From a virus, in the IMG/VR virus record IMGVR_UViG_3300007735_000799, positions 1-64,000 of that record: a stretch of 64,000 nt of DNA, one strand, 5' to 3'. The notes beneath the pieces are model-generated. The model was not told where the DNA came from and did no database searches. It saw only the letters and a list, made by a program, of their open reading frames with translations. This document shows positions 34,677-43,408 of this stretch, one piece after another. Numbering within the stretch: the first letter of the stretch is position 1; every line of letters begins with the position of its first letter. The translations under genes were made by a program, and so were the position numbers.

Positions 34677-37228
34677 GTCCATGTAAACAATCCTTCAAGA
34701 CTACTAACTTCACGCATATGCCAACCAATCACATTTAAAATTGCATTGAGTGGTTCCTCAAATGATTTCTCAAATTGAGTATCATAATCTATGTATTTTG
34801 CTTCAAGCCCAAACTCCTTGGGAATTCCTACAGTAAAAGAAATTACTTTGTCACGAACAGGATTTGGAACACGCAGATACACATATTTAATTTTTTCACC
34901 GTCACCAATCTTTGGATATCGTTTTGAAAGATTTTTCTCACGCAACCAATGATTGTAAAGCAATGCGCCCTTAACATGTAATGGAGTAGACTTGCGATAG
35001 ATTGTTGTGTCGTCCCGATACTCCTTCAATCCGTTGCAGCCTCGCGGGAACGCAATCTCTTCCACCTTACGAGTAAAGAAATCTGTCTTAAAGGCTGCAA
35101 CATAATCTCGGAGTTCAGATTCAGTACCTTCCATGATAATTCCGATGGATTTCTTGAGAGCATCACGAACAATTTCAGGGGTACTACTCTTTGCAGTTTC
35201 AAGACCCATGATTTTAGTTTCAGGCTTACTCAACAGCACATCGTCTTCGCCCATCCAAATACTCAACATGTATCGCTTCTTGGCTGTCCAAATGCCCTTG
35301 CTAGAAATACCTTCTCGCTTCATACGCATCTTTTGAGAGTAAGCGTTCTGTTGCTCTGCAAGAGCAGCGTATTGCTTATCAATGAACGGCTGCAACACTT
35401 CGTTGCAGAACTTGTTCAAGAACTTTGTAATCTTTTGTGGATCGGTTTCTTTTGGAATCACTTGCTTCACAAGGGAACCCAATCTCAAATACACCGAATC
35501 AGTATCCGATGCAATCACATAATCTACCCCGGTTGTCTTTAGGGTTTTGTTCAAGAATTGATTCAATCCATTCTCAATCCAACGAATAGATACCTGCCCT
35601 GAAATCGTAATAGCCTCGGCAATCTCTTGATCGTAGTAACGGAAGTATTGATTGCCGCAAGCACCGAAAGCAGAGTTCAATTGAATCTTACGAACAAGTT
35701 GAAAGTTATGGAACTTGGTGATGTCAAGTTTCAGTTGGGCTTCCTGCTCAGGAGTTGGATTTACCAGTTTCTTTAAAGTGGCTTTGGCTTCCAACATTTT
35801 CTTCTTGAAGGCTTTGCGCTCTTCATACATGGTTTCCATGAGTTGCGGCAGGAAGCCCTGCGTATCCTTACGGAATGCCACACAATTACCCGCTACGCTT
35901 AGATTCTTGGCTCGCATGTTATCAAGATAATCTCTCGCGCCTGCGCCCGTGTCCGTGGGTGCGCTCGCGCCCGCGCCCGCGAGGAAATCATTTACAGAGA
36001 ACTTATTGCGAGTTCCCACATTAGTTTTGGTTTCAGGAGACAGATTGTATTGCATGATAAGATGCGGATACAGCGAGTCCAAGTCAAAACTCACCACCCA
36101 ATCGTGCGCTCCAACAATAGGATCTTTAACATACGCACCTTCAAACTTTGTTTCTTTATCCTCGGCTTCTACCTTCATGGGGATAGCAATTCGCTTCTTG
36201 GTGAGATGATGGTAGATGATGGCATCCCATGTGCGAACCTGCGAGAACACATCGTTCAAATTAACCTTGGCGGAATACGCAAGGGCTAGAGCAAGTTCCA
36301 TCAGTTTCAATTTGTTCTCAAGCATTCCCACAAGCAGGGTATCGTGGTGGTTATACTCCATGAACTTTTGAAAATCATTCTTGTAGAAGTCGGCTAGAGT
36401 TCCATCGTATTGCTTCTTGCGCTCGCCCAACTCAACCCAAACGATATGATCTAGTTTGTAGGTTTCACGGGTCACATAGGTGAACTTACGATACAGATCA
36501 AAGTAGTCTAGGGTGGCAATACCTAACAGATCATAAACCTCATTCTTCTTGTTCATCACTTCCACTTCACGAGAACGAATCTCTCGCCACGGAGAAAGAC
36601 GCATGGCTTCCTTCTCGTCAAACAGACGAGTGATGCGATTCACGATATACGGAATATCAAAGAAGTTGACATTCCATCCTGTCACGATGTCTATATCCAT
36701 TGCTTCCCATGCTGCAAGGAAGTCTCGCAACATATGCTTTTCGTCATCGTATTGAAAGCACTTGGCATCAGGAATATTAAACTCACCCAATCCAAACACC
36801 AACACCTTGTTGCCCACCTTTAAGGTAATAGCGTTTATGCGTTCGGTTGCAGTCTTGATAGACGGAAAGCCTCCCTCGCATTCCGTCTCAATATCAATAT
36901 ACGCCACCTTTAATTTGCTTGGATCGTATTCCACTTCGTTCGGGAACGCCTCACCGATATACTGATACAACCATTCGGTGTTTCCAAATAGTTCAAAGCC
37001 AACCACTCCCTTGTACTCATTGATGAACTCTTTAGCATCACGAATGGAACCAGGCTTGAATGGTTCAACATACTTGCCTTCAAGAGTCTTCCATTCGGTC
37101 TTCTTTCCCTTGGCAGGAACAAACAGAGTGGGCATAAACGGAACCTTTTCGGCTATTCGCTTTCCGTTCTCGTATCCACGATACAGAATGTTAGAACCTC
37201 TAACAGCAACATGTGTGTAGAATTTCAC
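34673..37228 (-). CDS. 43: Family B DNA polymerase, T4 gp43-like
   Basis: The 851-residue replicative polymerase carries the 3'-5' exonuclease near the N-terminus (YIDIETECEGG, motif Exo I; TGWNVNFFDIPY, Exo II). The palm follows: FDLDSLYPHLIMQYNLSPE (motif A), KIQLNSAFGACGNQYF (motif B) and ASDTDSVYLRLG (motif C, catalytic Asp pair). The C-terminal FEEPLNAILNVIGWHMREVSSLEGLF includes a plausible clamp-binding end. T4 gp43 has 898 residues. The gene overlaps its neighbours as ATGA at both ends. An Ala/Gly/Asp-rich insert (ASAPTDTGAGARDY) lies near 430. Confidence 0.96.
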   Translation of the reverse strand: MKFYTHVAVRGSNILYRGYENGKRIAEKVPFMPTLFVPAKGKKTEWKTLEGKYVEPFKPGSIRDAKEFINEYKGVVGFELFGNTEWLYQYIGEAFPNEVEYDPSKLKVAYIDIETECEGGFPSIKTATERINAITLKVGNKVLVFGLGEFNIPDAKCFQYDDEKHMLRDFLAAWEAMDIDIVTGWNVNFFDIPYIVNRITRLFDEKEAMRLSPWREIRSREVEVMNKKNEVYDLLGIATLDYFDLYRKFTYVTRETYKLDHIVWVELGERKKQYDGTLADFYKNDFQKFMEYNHHDTLLVGMLENKLKLMELALALAYSAKVNLNDVFSQVRTWDAIIYHHLTKKRIAIPMKVEAEDKETKFEGAYVKDPIVGAHDWVVSFDLDSLYPHLIMQYNLSPETKTNVGTRNKFSVNDFLAGAGASAPTDTGAGARDYLDNMRAKNLSVAGNCVAFRKDTQGFLPQLMETMYEERKAFKKKMLEAKATLKKLVNPTPEQEAQLKLDITKFHNFQLVRKIQLNSAFGACGNQYFRYYDQEIAEAITISGQVSIRWIENGLNQFLNKTLKTTGVDYVIASDTDSVYLRLGSLVKQVIPKETDPQKITKFLNKFCNEVLQPFIDKQYAALAEQQNAYSQKMRMKREGISSKGIWTAKKRYMLSIWMGEDDVLLSKPETKIMGLETAKSSTPEIVRDALKKSIGIIMEGTESELRDYVAAFKTDFFTRKVEEIAFPRGCNGLKEYRDDTTIYRKSTPLHVKGALLYNHWLREKNLSKRYPKIGDGEKIKYVYLRVPNPVRDKVISFTVGIPKEFGLEAKYIDYDTQFEKSFEEPLNAILNVIGWHMREVSSLEGLFTWT

Positions 37229-37497
37229 TTGCCCTCTCGGTCAACCATAGCCACCCAATCCTGATGGATAAGATTGTTTCTGCCGTATCCTTGACCACGA
37301 ATCTTGGAGATATCCCACAGTACCTTGTCGCCAATCTTGACATCCTCGGTGAGTTTATCACCAACAGAAATTACCGTGCTCCAAACAAGTTGAGAGTTAA
37401 TCTTCTCGGTGTAGATAATACCTTCGGTAGTTTTCTTCTCGCCACCACCAACAGTTTGCACTTCAATCCACTTGCCAATCGGTCTCAGTTTAGTCAT
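37225..37497 (-). CDS. GroES/gp31-like co-chaperonin candidate
   Basis: The 90-residue protein has the length and rhythm of GroES: LRPIGKWIEVQTV, a polar Gly/Lys stretch (19-28) that could be the mobile loop, GIIYTEKINSQLVWSTVISVG, then VKIGDKVLWDISK and LIHQDWVAMVDREGK. T4 needs its own GroES replacement, gp31, to fold its capsid protein with host GroEL. Location in the replication operon before polymerase is unusual. Fold assignment is by pattern only. Confidence 0.55.
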   Translation of the reverse strand: MTKLRPIGKWIEVQTVGGGEKKTTEGIIYTEKINSQLVWSTVISVGDKLTEDVKIGDKVLWDISKIRGQGYGRNNLIHQDWVAMVDREGK

Positions 37498-38441
37498 GCT
37501 AAAAATCCTTGTAATGAGTTTGCTACTTCTTCACGAATTCGGTCTTCTGCAATCTTAACATACTCAGGGTTCAGTTCAGTTCCCACATAGTTTCTGCCGT
37601 TGCTCAAAGCCACCACAGCGGTTGTGCCGCTGCCAGTAAACGGATCAAGCACCGTGCCGCCAACAGGAGAACCTGCAAGCACACACGGAGTAATCAGTTC
37701 TTTAGGATACACCGCAAAGTGTGCGCCTTTGTATCCCTTGGTGTTAACCGTCCACACAGATCGCTTGTTCTTCTTGCCGTCGCCACCCCATACTCGCTCA
37801 GGTTCAAGAGCAGGATCTCTTGCTCCCTTGTCTTCAGGCTGAGTTCGGTTCTTGTTGCCTGGTGCGTGAGGAGAACTAACCGCTGCTTCCTTGATTGCTT
37901 CATGGTCATAGAAGTAGTGAGACTTCTTGGAAAACATAAAGATGTATTCGTGAGCACGAGTGCAACGGTCGGTTACGCTTTCAGGCATAGGATTCGGCTT
38001 GTGCCAAATTAGGTCTTGACGCAACCACCATCCGTCTGCTTGCAGAGCAAATGCTACACGCCACGGAATACCAATCAGATCTTTAGTCTTGAGACCCTTT
38101 TGATCTTTTCTGTTACCTGGCACAAAGTCTGACGGCATGCCTCGTTGACCACCGATAGTTTGTGGTGGAGGAGCACAGTTCTTTGCTGCCATGTAAGAAT
38201 CACCAAGATTCAACCATAGCGTTCCATCGTCACGCAAAACTCTACGAACTTCGCGGAACACTTCCACCATCTTCTGCACATACTCGTCTACAGTTTCTTC
38301 TTGACCAATTTCCGCATCGCCACCTTCATAGGAACGCAAACCAAAATACGGCGGGGAAGTTACACAGGTATGCACAGACCCTTCAGGCAGAGTCTTCATA
38401 CCTTCAATGCAATCACCTGTTATGATTTGATGTGTGTTCAC
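37494..38441 (-). CDS. DNA methyltransferase, N4-cytosine/N6-adenine type
   Basis: The 315-residue protein has HQIITGDCIEGMKTL, then TSPPYFGLRSY (catalytic motif IV; SPPY fits N4-cytosine or N6-adenine enzymes), VFREVRRVLRDDGTLWLNLGDSY and LDPFTGSGTTAVVAL (SAM motif I at the end). Motif order IV...I is the beta-class. It lacks a clear restriction partner, so it is a solitary modifier that probably protects the phage genome or marks it. It is joined by ATGA to the SpeD-like gene and lies near the Mom- and Nmad1-like genes. Confidence 0.9.
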   Translation of the reverse strand: MNTHQIITGDCIEGMKTLPEGSVHTCVTSPPYFGLRSYEGGDAEIGQEETVDEYVQKMVEVFREVRRVLRDDGTLWLNLGDSYMAAKNCAPPPQTIGGQRGMPSDFVPGNRKDQKGLKTKDLIGIPWRVAFALQADGWWLRQDLIWHKPNPMPESVTDRCTRAHEYIFMFSKKSHYFYDHEAIKEAAVSSPHAPGNKNRTQPEDKGARDPALEPERVWGGDGKKNKRSVWTVNTKGYKGAHFAVYPKELITPCVLAGSPVGGTVLDPFTGSGTTAVVALSNGRNYVGTELNPEYVKIAEDRIREEVANSLQGFLA

Positions 38442-38839
38442 ACAATATCTCCATACTTGGTTCCGCGCACAAAGAACTGTTCTTCATGCCACTCAAACCC
38501 AAAGCACTCTCTAGCATACTCTATAATAATACCCTTGTCAAACTTATTGCAAGAGTAAACATCAAGTGTAATGAACCGCTTTGGCTCCATTGAGTGAATC
38601 TGAATTCCGCTCTCAATGAGTGGAACCCAACCGCTTACTCCTGCCTTGTCAGGGTACAGTTCCGTGCCGTTGTTTGTTGGAGCATGTATCACGAACGGTT
38701 GGCTCATGCGGGTCATGCCGATCTTGTCTACAACCCGCTCAAGAAAGCGGTAGTGGAGTTCCAAGTCATCGGCTGCACCGATGCGGCAGTTATACATGTC
38801 CAAATAGTAAGAGTATCCGAATGGTTTAATCTCGCTCAT
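38438..38839 (-). CDS. speD: S-adenosylmethionine decarboxylase, SpeD-like
   Basis: The 133-residue protein has the size of bacterial class 1B AdoMet decarboxylase, a pyruvoyl enzyme that makes the aminopropyl donor for spermidine. IESGIQIH has the self-cleavage Glu-Ser (Ser77), His82 follows at +5 and Cys97 (TLDVYSC) at +20. This is the same spacing as Ser63, His68 and Cys83 in the Thermotoga enzyme. Ser-Gly replaces the usual Ser-His. speD is known in cyanophages. Next to methyltransferase and Mom-like genes, its product could also serve base modification. Confidence 0.82.
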   Translation of the reverse strand: MSEIKPFGYSYYLDMYNCRIGAADDLELHYRFLERVVDKIGMTRMSQPFVIHAPTNNGTELYPDKAGVSGWVPLIESGIQIHSMEPKRFITLDVYSCNKFDKGIIIEYARECFGFEWHEEQFFVRGTKYGDIV

Positions 38840-39774
38840 TATTTACCTCGTTGCTTTGGATACGGCTTTGGAGGATTTCTATCCTCAAACTCTCGCCGCA
38901 GTTTCTTGGTTTCTGCTTTAGTTCTGCCCAATACAAACGCATACTTGTGCTTGCTTGGCATTTGAATTTTAGTAGCCTGTTGCTGCTTTAGTTTAGACTG
39001 CTCACGCAACTGCTTCTCAACTTCCGCAGGCATGTTTTCCCACAACACCTTTTGGTCGTTGTTCCAATCCCGCTCCCACTTGATTCCCAACTCTTTGGCG
39101 TACTTCTTGTACGCACTACGCACACGAAAGAAACGGTCGCTTACAACTCTGCCTGTGTACGGATTGATGTATCGTGTTGTGGTTCCTGAATCTTGTCCCA
39201 AGTAATAGAAGTTACAAGCCTGATAGATGGTTCCCAACTCTTTAGCGGTTGGATCAGAGTACGCGGTAAACAAGCGGTACTGTGTGTTTTTCACCATCCA
39301 ACCAATAGACCACATAAGAAATGAACTTGCAAGATTCTTTGGACTCCACGACACGCAAGCCCCGCGACTAACCAAGCGTTCAATCTCTTTGGTGTTTTCG
39401 CCAAGAAGTTTAGAGAAAGCATTCGGCAGATTCATAAGAATTACCCCTGCCATGATATCTCGTCCAATCAATCCTTGTTCAGGATCGTGATAGTACGCAC
39501 CAAACCAATGTGTGGTGTACTGCGACAGATTACCTAGCCATTCGTGTCGCTTGATAAACTCGGTGGCTTCTCGCTTCTCGGCTTCGCTTGTAAGCGGCTT
39601 GAAAATGAAATCAGAAACTCGCAGTTCTCCTGCGCGTTCTTTAGACATAAGTGCTTCTTCCAAATCTTTTTCGTAATTGTTTAGCCGTATATCATACTGC
39701 CAACAATGTTCCTTATCGTAAGACTTGGAGCGTTCAACAATGTCTATATGTTCACTTTTGCTTTTAGAGTTCAC
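38839..39774 (-). CDS. Mom-like DNA base modification protein (GNAT fold)
   Basis: The 311-residue protein resembles phage Mu Mom and its relatives, acyltransferase-fold enzymes that alter adenine N6. The characteristic blocks are FIKRHEWLGNLSQYTTHWFGAYY, GVILMNLPNAF, ERLVSRGACVSWSPKNLASSFLMWSIGWM and FTAYSDPTAKELGTIYQACNFYYLG. The last corresponds to the Mom-family 'SYADP..G..GTIYQA..W.Y.G'. A Lys/Arg-rich C-terminus (about 230-311) could bind DNA. Neighbours are a DNA methyltransferase and an Nmad1-like gene. The exact base product is unknown. Confidence 0.75.
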   Translation of the reverse strand: MNSKSKSEHIDIVERSKSYDKEHCWQYDIRLNNYEKDLEEALMSKERAGELRVSDFIFKPLTSEAEKREATEFIKRHEWLGNLSQYTTHWFGAYYHDPEQGLIGRDIMAGVILMNLPNAFSKLLGENTKEIERLVSRGACVSWSPKNLASSFLMWSIGWMVKNTQYRLFTAYSDPTAKELGTIYQACNFYYLGQDSGTTTRYINPYTGRVVSDRFFRVRSAYKKYAKELGIKWERDWNNDQKVLWENMPAEVEKQLREQSKLKQQQATKIQMPSKHKYAFVLGRTKAETKKLRREFEDRNPPKPYPKQRGK

Positions 39775-39858
39775 ACTTCACCTTAATAATTACCAACAAC
39801 ATTGCTGTTATTTACAACAGCACTACAGGATTCTACTTGGAGAATGGCATCAAGAAAC

Positions 39859-40344
39859 TTACGAGTTTCTTGTGGTATCTTTCCACGGAGAAGAGATGTA
39901 GTAAGTCTTGAGTGGTCTTGTTGGCTCTTCGTTTTTCTTGATTGGAGATTTACAGCATCCATTACCGTTGGTGCTAACAACATCAGAAGGATTGACACCA
40001 GGAACAAATAGAGGACCAGACTGCGTAGATGCTTTCTTGTCATGCAGATAAGCATACATCAAAACTGAGTAGTTGACAATATCAATTATGGTATCTTCGA
40101 AAGATTCATTTTCTACAGCCAATTTTCCAGATTCAACAAAAGATGAAAGACGACTCATCTTATCAGTCATGCGAACCAAGAATCCTTGCTCGGTGGTGCA
40201 AATGCCCATCGCTTCTACTCTTGTGAAATTTGCAAAAGGCTCTAACCCATCGTTGCCTGCGTAATCGGCATTCTTCTTACGCATCAGATTGCGACCCTTT
40301 TCACAAATCATTTCATGCATTTTTAATAAATCTTCGCGTGTCAT
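39859..40344 (-). CDS. Nucleotide-modification-associated protein, Nmad1-like
   Basis: The ATG at 40342-40344 is chosen: the dUTPase stop is 1 nt upstream and a GGAG lies 11 nt before it. The 161-residue product has LMRKKNADYAGNDGLEPFANFTRVE, EQGFLVRMTDKMSRL and ENESFEDTIIDIVNYSVLMYAYL. These match the all-helical Nmad1/DUF1599 domain, related to MazG-type nucleotide enzymes and seen near base-hypermodification genes. The last 50 residues are low-complexity with no match. A role in nucleotide processing for modified bases is inferred. About 85 nt with nothing visible separate it from the Mom-like gene. Confidence 0.75.
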   Translation of the reverse strand: MTREDLLKMHEMICEKGRNLMRKKNADYAGNDGLEPFANFTRVEAMGICTTEQGFLVRMTDKMSRLSSFVESGKLAVENESFEDTIIDIVNYSVLMYAYLHDKKASTQSGPLFVPGVNPSDVVSTNGNGCCKSPIKKNEEPTRPLKTYYISSPWKDTTRNS

Positions 40345-40345
40345 T

Positions 40346-40882
40346 TTAAGAAACTCCAGTAGAGCCGAATCCACCTGCTCGGCTAGTCTTGGGCTGAACT
40401 CGCTCATCGGTGGGTTGGAGCGAGTATTTCAAAACAGGAATCATTTCCCCTTGACAAATTCGGTCGCCGTGGGTAATACGAACAGGAAGGTTAGACAAAT
40501 TTGTAACTGCAACCATTAATTGATCCGTATAATCCGAATCAATAACGCCTTCCGAATTGGCTAGAACTATTCCTCCCTTTACAGCCAATCCGCTGCGAGC
40601 GTGAAGGCGCACAGAATATCCCTCGGGAATGTCTAAAACAATTCCAGTAGGAATAAGAACACGAACTCCATCAGGAGGAATTATTAAAAATGGTGGGGCA
40701 TCTGAACGCTCAAATGCGGCTAGCAATCTATGATGAGAATTGTTCTTATCGTAAGCGTCTATAATTCTTGTTTTGTTGCCAAAATAGGCTTTAACATCAA
40801 AGCAAGCAGATTGCTCGGTTGCAAACGATAGGTCAAAAGAATCCAACCATAACTTGTTGTATTTTAGAGTCAAATTGTTCAT
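40346..40882 (-). CDS. dut: dUTPase
   Basis: The 178-residue protein carries all five dUTPase motifs: CFDVKAY (1), HARSGLAVKGGIV (2), EGVIDSDYTDQLMVAVTN (3), HGDRICQGEMIPV (4) and RAGGFGSTG (5). It hydrolyses dUTP to dUMP, which feeds ThyX and keeps uracil out of DNA. An insert around residues 34-60 (FGNKTRIIDAYDKNNSHH) is longer than in most trimeric dUTPases. A GATAAATAC motif lies upstream. Confidence 0.95.
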   Translation of the reverse strand: MNNLTLKYNKLWLDSFDLSFATEQSACFDVKAYFGNKTRIIDAYDKNNSHHRLLAAFERSDAPPFLIIPPDGVRVLIPTGIVLDIPEGYSVRLHARSGLAVKGGIVLANSEGVIDSDYTDQLMVAVTNLSNLPVRITHGDRICQGEMIPVLKYSLQPTDERVQPKTSRAGGFGSTGVS

Positions 40883-40900
40883 AATATAAAAAGTACAAAA

Positions 40901-40908
40901 GTATTTAT
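40901..40908 (-). promoter_or_regulatory. Late-promoter-like motif ATAAATAC
   Basis: GATAAATAC on the minus strand, 19 nt before the dut ATG. As dut is not a typical late gene, this may be chance. Confidence 0.25.
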
Positions 40909-40911
40909 CCG

Positions 40912-41346
40912 TTACCCTTCGGAATCAGGATCATAAGTTTCATAATTTGTTCGTTTTCTTCCGATATTGTATTTTGGAATTAGTTCCCAAGACTTCTTCT
41001 CACCAAACGGCAATATTTTTAAATATGAGATTGGGACTATAGGATCTTTGCTCTTTGACGGATCACACAATTTTAGTAGACCCCATTCTGCTAGAAGATT
41101 GCATATAGTGTTTCTTCTAGCCTTATCCGCATCGGGAAAGTCTGTGGGCAATCCGTCCAACATGAATAGTTCTTTAAAATGAACGACATAATACTTACCC
41201 TTCTTATGCAGAATGTGGCAAGATTGGTACAGTTTTTTCTCGGTTTTTGAGGATATTCCAATCCTCGTTAAAGTTTCTTTTATTTTAAGAAAGTTTTCTG
41301 GATTGGGTAGTTCAACTTCAATAAAAGAATCAATCAAAATACTCAT
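40912..41346 (-). CDS. regA: RegA translational repressor
   Basis: The 144-residue protein aligns by eye with T4 RegA (122 residues): EVELPNPENFLKIKETLTRIGI, KLYQSCHILHKKGKYYVVHFKELFMLDG, ARRNTICNLLAEWGLL and SWELIPKYNIG. RegA binds ribosome sites of early mRNAs to stop translation. The gene follows gp62 as in T4 (45-44-62-regA order). The C-terminus is slightly longer and acidic. CTAAATAC and AAGGAG lie upstream, and its own and nearby ribosome sites may be targets. Confidence 0.93.
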   Translation of the reverse strand: MSILIDSFIEVELPNPENFLKIKETLTRIGISSKTEKKLYQSCHILHKKGKYYVVHFKELFMLDGLPTDFPDADKARRNTICNLLAEWGLLKLCDPSKSKDPIVPISYLKILPFGEKKSWELIPKYNIGRKRTNYETYDPDSEG

Positions 41347-41369
41347 AACAATACTCCTTATTTACCAAA

Positions 41370-41377
41370 GTATTTAG
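41370..41377 (-). promoter_or_regulatory. Late-promoter-like motif CTAAATAC
   Basis: CTAAATAC lies 24 nt before the regA ATG, in the gap after gp62. It could allow late regA expression or be chance. Confidence 0.3.
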
Positions 41378-41383
41378 ATTTTT

Positions 41384-41767
41384 TTATTTATTGCTACCGC
41401 CAATATAAGTCATTTTTTTCAAATGAGTTATATCTTCTTCAGTCAATAGGGTTAGATACTCTTTAGCCCTAACTCTACTAACTTTATAATAATTCATAAC
41501 CATCTCTTCCGATTCGTTTTCCTCAATCTTGTGCCACTTAGAAAATCTGTGTTTCTTTTTGACGCAATTATAAAGATAATCGTATTGCATCTTTTTTGAT
41601 AGATGGTGAGACTGATTCATGGTGTTTGCACACAGCACCGTGTCTGCAAAATTAGAAAAAGAACGATTAACAATAAACGGATTATATTGCTTTTCCGTAT
41701 CTTCGTTACCGTCTATCAGATTACCAGTTTTATCGTTTATACTCTTTACAAAATCAAAAGGATTCAC
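41384..41767 (-). CDS. 62: Clamp-loader small subunit, gp62-like
   Basis: The 127-residue protein starts MNPFDFVKSINDKTGNLI and has YNPFIVNRSFSNFADTVLCAN, then HHLSKKMQYDYLYNCVKKKHRFSKWHK. This resembles the short gp62 of cyanophage-type T4-like phages. With gp44 it loads the gp45 clamp. It lies between gp44 and regA as in T4, but with an extra gene (41764-42471) in between. It overlaps that gene by 4 nt. Confidence 0.82.
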   Translation of the reverse strand: MNPFDFVKSINDKTGNLIDGNEDTEKQYNPFIVNRSFSNFADTVLCANTMNQSHHLSKKMQYDYLYNCVKKKHRFSKWHKIEENESEEMVMNYYKVSRVRAKEYLTLLTEEDITHLKKMTYIGGSNK

Positions 41768-42471
41768 TTTATACTCTCTATCATGCCTATCATATTATCT
41801 TCACAGTTTAATTTTATAATCAATCTTATTGGAATGTAAATCCAATCATTTTTCTTAATATCGTAGTATGAACGAAGTAAAAAAGAATCATATGCATTTA
41901 TTCCATGATAACGATCTATTAAAGGAGCCTCAACATGATCTTTGGTTACGGATGGAATTTTGTGTTTAATTTTTGCAGAAATCTTTTTACCATTCAAATC
42001 TTCGTACACAATATCAATATGGCTTGGTGATATTTTATTCAATGCTTTATCAATAAAATCACCCAAAACAACATCTGCTGCTCCGCTTAAATCAAAAATG
42101 TTTTGTACACCACTTTTAGTTTTTCCCCCGACAGCAACCTTTGAAGCAAAATAACTCTTTCTATCCTTAAGAAAGGCTTCTCTTAGTCCATTACACTCTT
42201 CAAGATATTCTTCATAATTGTATTTTTCGGTTATTGTTTCTGTTGAAGACGCTACCTTTTCTATGTCGTCATCAGAAAGTTTTGAAGAAAGATTTATAAG
42301 TTTTTGAAATGGATTGCTAGTATCGTTTTGATTCAGTTCTTGTATGATATTAAAACTAGAGTTTCCTACAGCGGTTTTATATTCCTCAATGAAATCAGAA
42401 ATTTTATATTTCTTATTCATTTCGTGGAGTGCTATACTCAAATCGTTTAAACTTTTGATCTTGTGATTCAT
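41764..42471 (-). CDS. Uncharacterised protein inserted between gp44 and gp62
   Basis: The 235-residue product starts at ATG 42471 (MNHKIKSLNDLSIAL), just after the gp44 stop. It is Lys/Asn/Ile-rich and mostly helical in the first half. The middle (SGVQNIFDLSGAADVVLGDFIDKAL) and a beta part (IDIVYEDLNGKKISAKIKHK, IYIPIRLIIKLN) have no recognised motif. T4 has no gene at this place, so it is either an acquired gene or a fast-evolving partner of the clamp loader. It is more A/T-biased than gp44 by eye. Confidence 0.6.
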   Translation of the reverse strand: MNHKIKSLNDLSIALHEMNKKYKISDFIEEYKTAVGNSSFNIIQELNQNDTSNPFQKLINLSSKLSDDDIEKVASSTETITEKYNYEEYLEECNGLREAFLKDRKSYFASKVAVGGKTKSGVQNIFDLSGAADVVLGDFIDKALNKISPSHIDIVYEDLNGKKISAKIKHKIPSVTKDHVEAPLIDRYHGINAYDSFLLRSYYDIKKNDWIYIPIRLIIKLNCEDNMIGMIESIK

Positions 42472-42475
42472 ATCA

Positions 42476-43408
42476 TTATTTATCAAAAGAGCAATCCGAG
42501 GCAAGCATCAAACAGCAAGCAACAAGGTTTAATTCTTGGTCAGCAACAAATGCCGCCTTGTATTGATACTCACTCAAGATGAGAATCGCTTGTGGGATAG
42601 AGCCAGGATTAACCTTGTCTTGCAGCCCATCATAGATTCTCCTAAATACAGAAGCGGGTTCTGCATCCGAATGTTCAGCAACCCACTTACGAATGTCAGC
42701 AAATGACTTCGCTTTCATCGCCTTTACAAGTTGGTCAATATCGACATCCTTGCCTGTGGCAAGAATGCTAGAATTAATCGCTCCTGTTACAGAGTGACGC
42801 TGTATGGTGTTGATGATTCTACGGAAATCAGGGAAGTAGCGAATGATGAGTTCAGCAACTGCTTTATCTTCATACTGAATCCCCTCAGCATCCATGATGT
42901 GCTTGGCTCGTTCAAGAAACTCGCCAGCCAACTTAGGCTTTTCCTTCACAGGAATCTTAAAGTCCACCACGGTGCAACGAGAGTGCAGCGGCTCAATAAT
43001 TCTAGCCTTGTAGTTGCAGGTCATAATAAATCTGCAATTACCTGCAAACTCTTCAATTGCACCACGCAGAGCAGGCTGAGTGGACTGTGGATTCAGATAG
43101 TCAGCCTCGTCAAGAATGATGACTTTCTTGCCGCCACTAAGTGAAACCGTTGAAGCAAAGTTCCGAACCTTGGTGCGTAGTGTATCAATACCGCCTTCTT
43201 CGCTAGCATTGATAAACATATAGTCCGCACCAAGTTCAGAACACATCGCTCGTGCAACCGTGGTTTTACCACAGCCTGCACCACCTGACAAAATCATGTT
43301 AGGGATTTCGCCAGTTTGAACGATGCCCTCAAAGGTAGACTTAATCGCCTTGGGCAAAACACAATCCGCAATCTTTTGCGGACGATACTTTTCAACCAAC
43401 GGCAACAT
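42476..43408 (-). CDS. 44: Clamp-loader ATPase, gp44-like
   Basis: The ATG at 43406-43408 is chosen (MLPLVEKYRPQKIADC), overlapping the clamp gene by 17 nt. The 310-residue AAA+ protein has Walker A GGAGCGKT (42-49), Walker B IILDEADYL and the sensor/arginine-finger text RFIMTCNYKARIIEPLHSRC. T4 gp44 has 319 residues. It opens the gp45 ring with ATP and forms a 4:1 complex with gp62. Confidence 0.95.
   Translation of the reverse strand: MLPLVEKYRPQKIADCVLPKAIKSTFEGIVQTGEIPNMILSGGAGCGKTTVARAMCSELGADYMFINASEEGGIDTLRTKVRNFASTVSLSGGKKVIILDEADYLNPQSTQPALRGAIEEFAGNCRFIMTCNYKARIIEPLHSRCTVVDFKIPVKEKPKLAGEFLERAKHIMDAEGIQYEDKAVAELIIRYFPDFRRIINTIQRHSVTGAINSSILATGKDVDIDQLVKAMKAKSFADIRKWVAEHSDAEPASVFRRIYDGLQDKVNPGSIPQAILILSEYQYKAAFVADQELNLVACCLMLASDCSFDK

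Noticed and set aside
39783-40055. A 90-residue minus-strand frame with a hydrophobic start, overlapping the end of the Nmad1-like gene
   Set aside because: Most of it lies in another frame of a well-supported gene; no ribosome site and poor codon pattern. The 85-nt gap after that gene holds nothing else clear.
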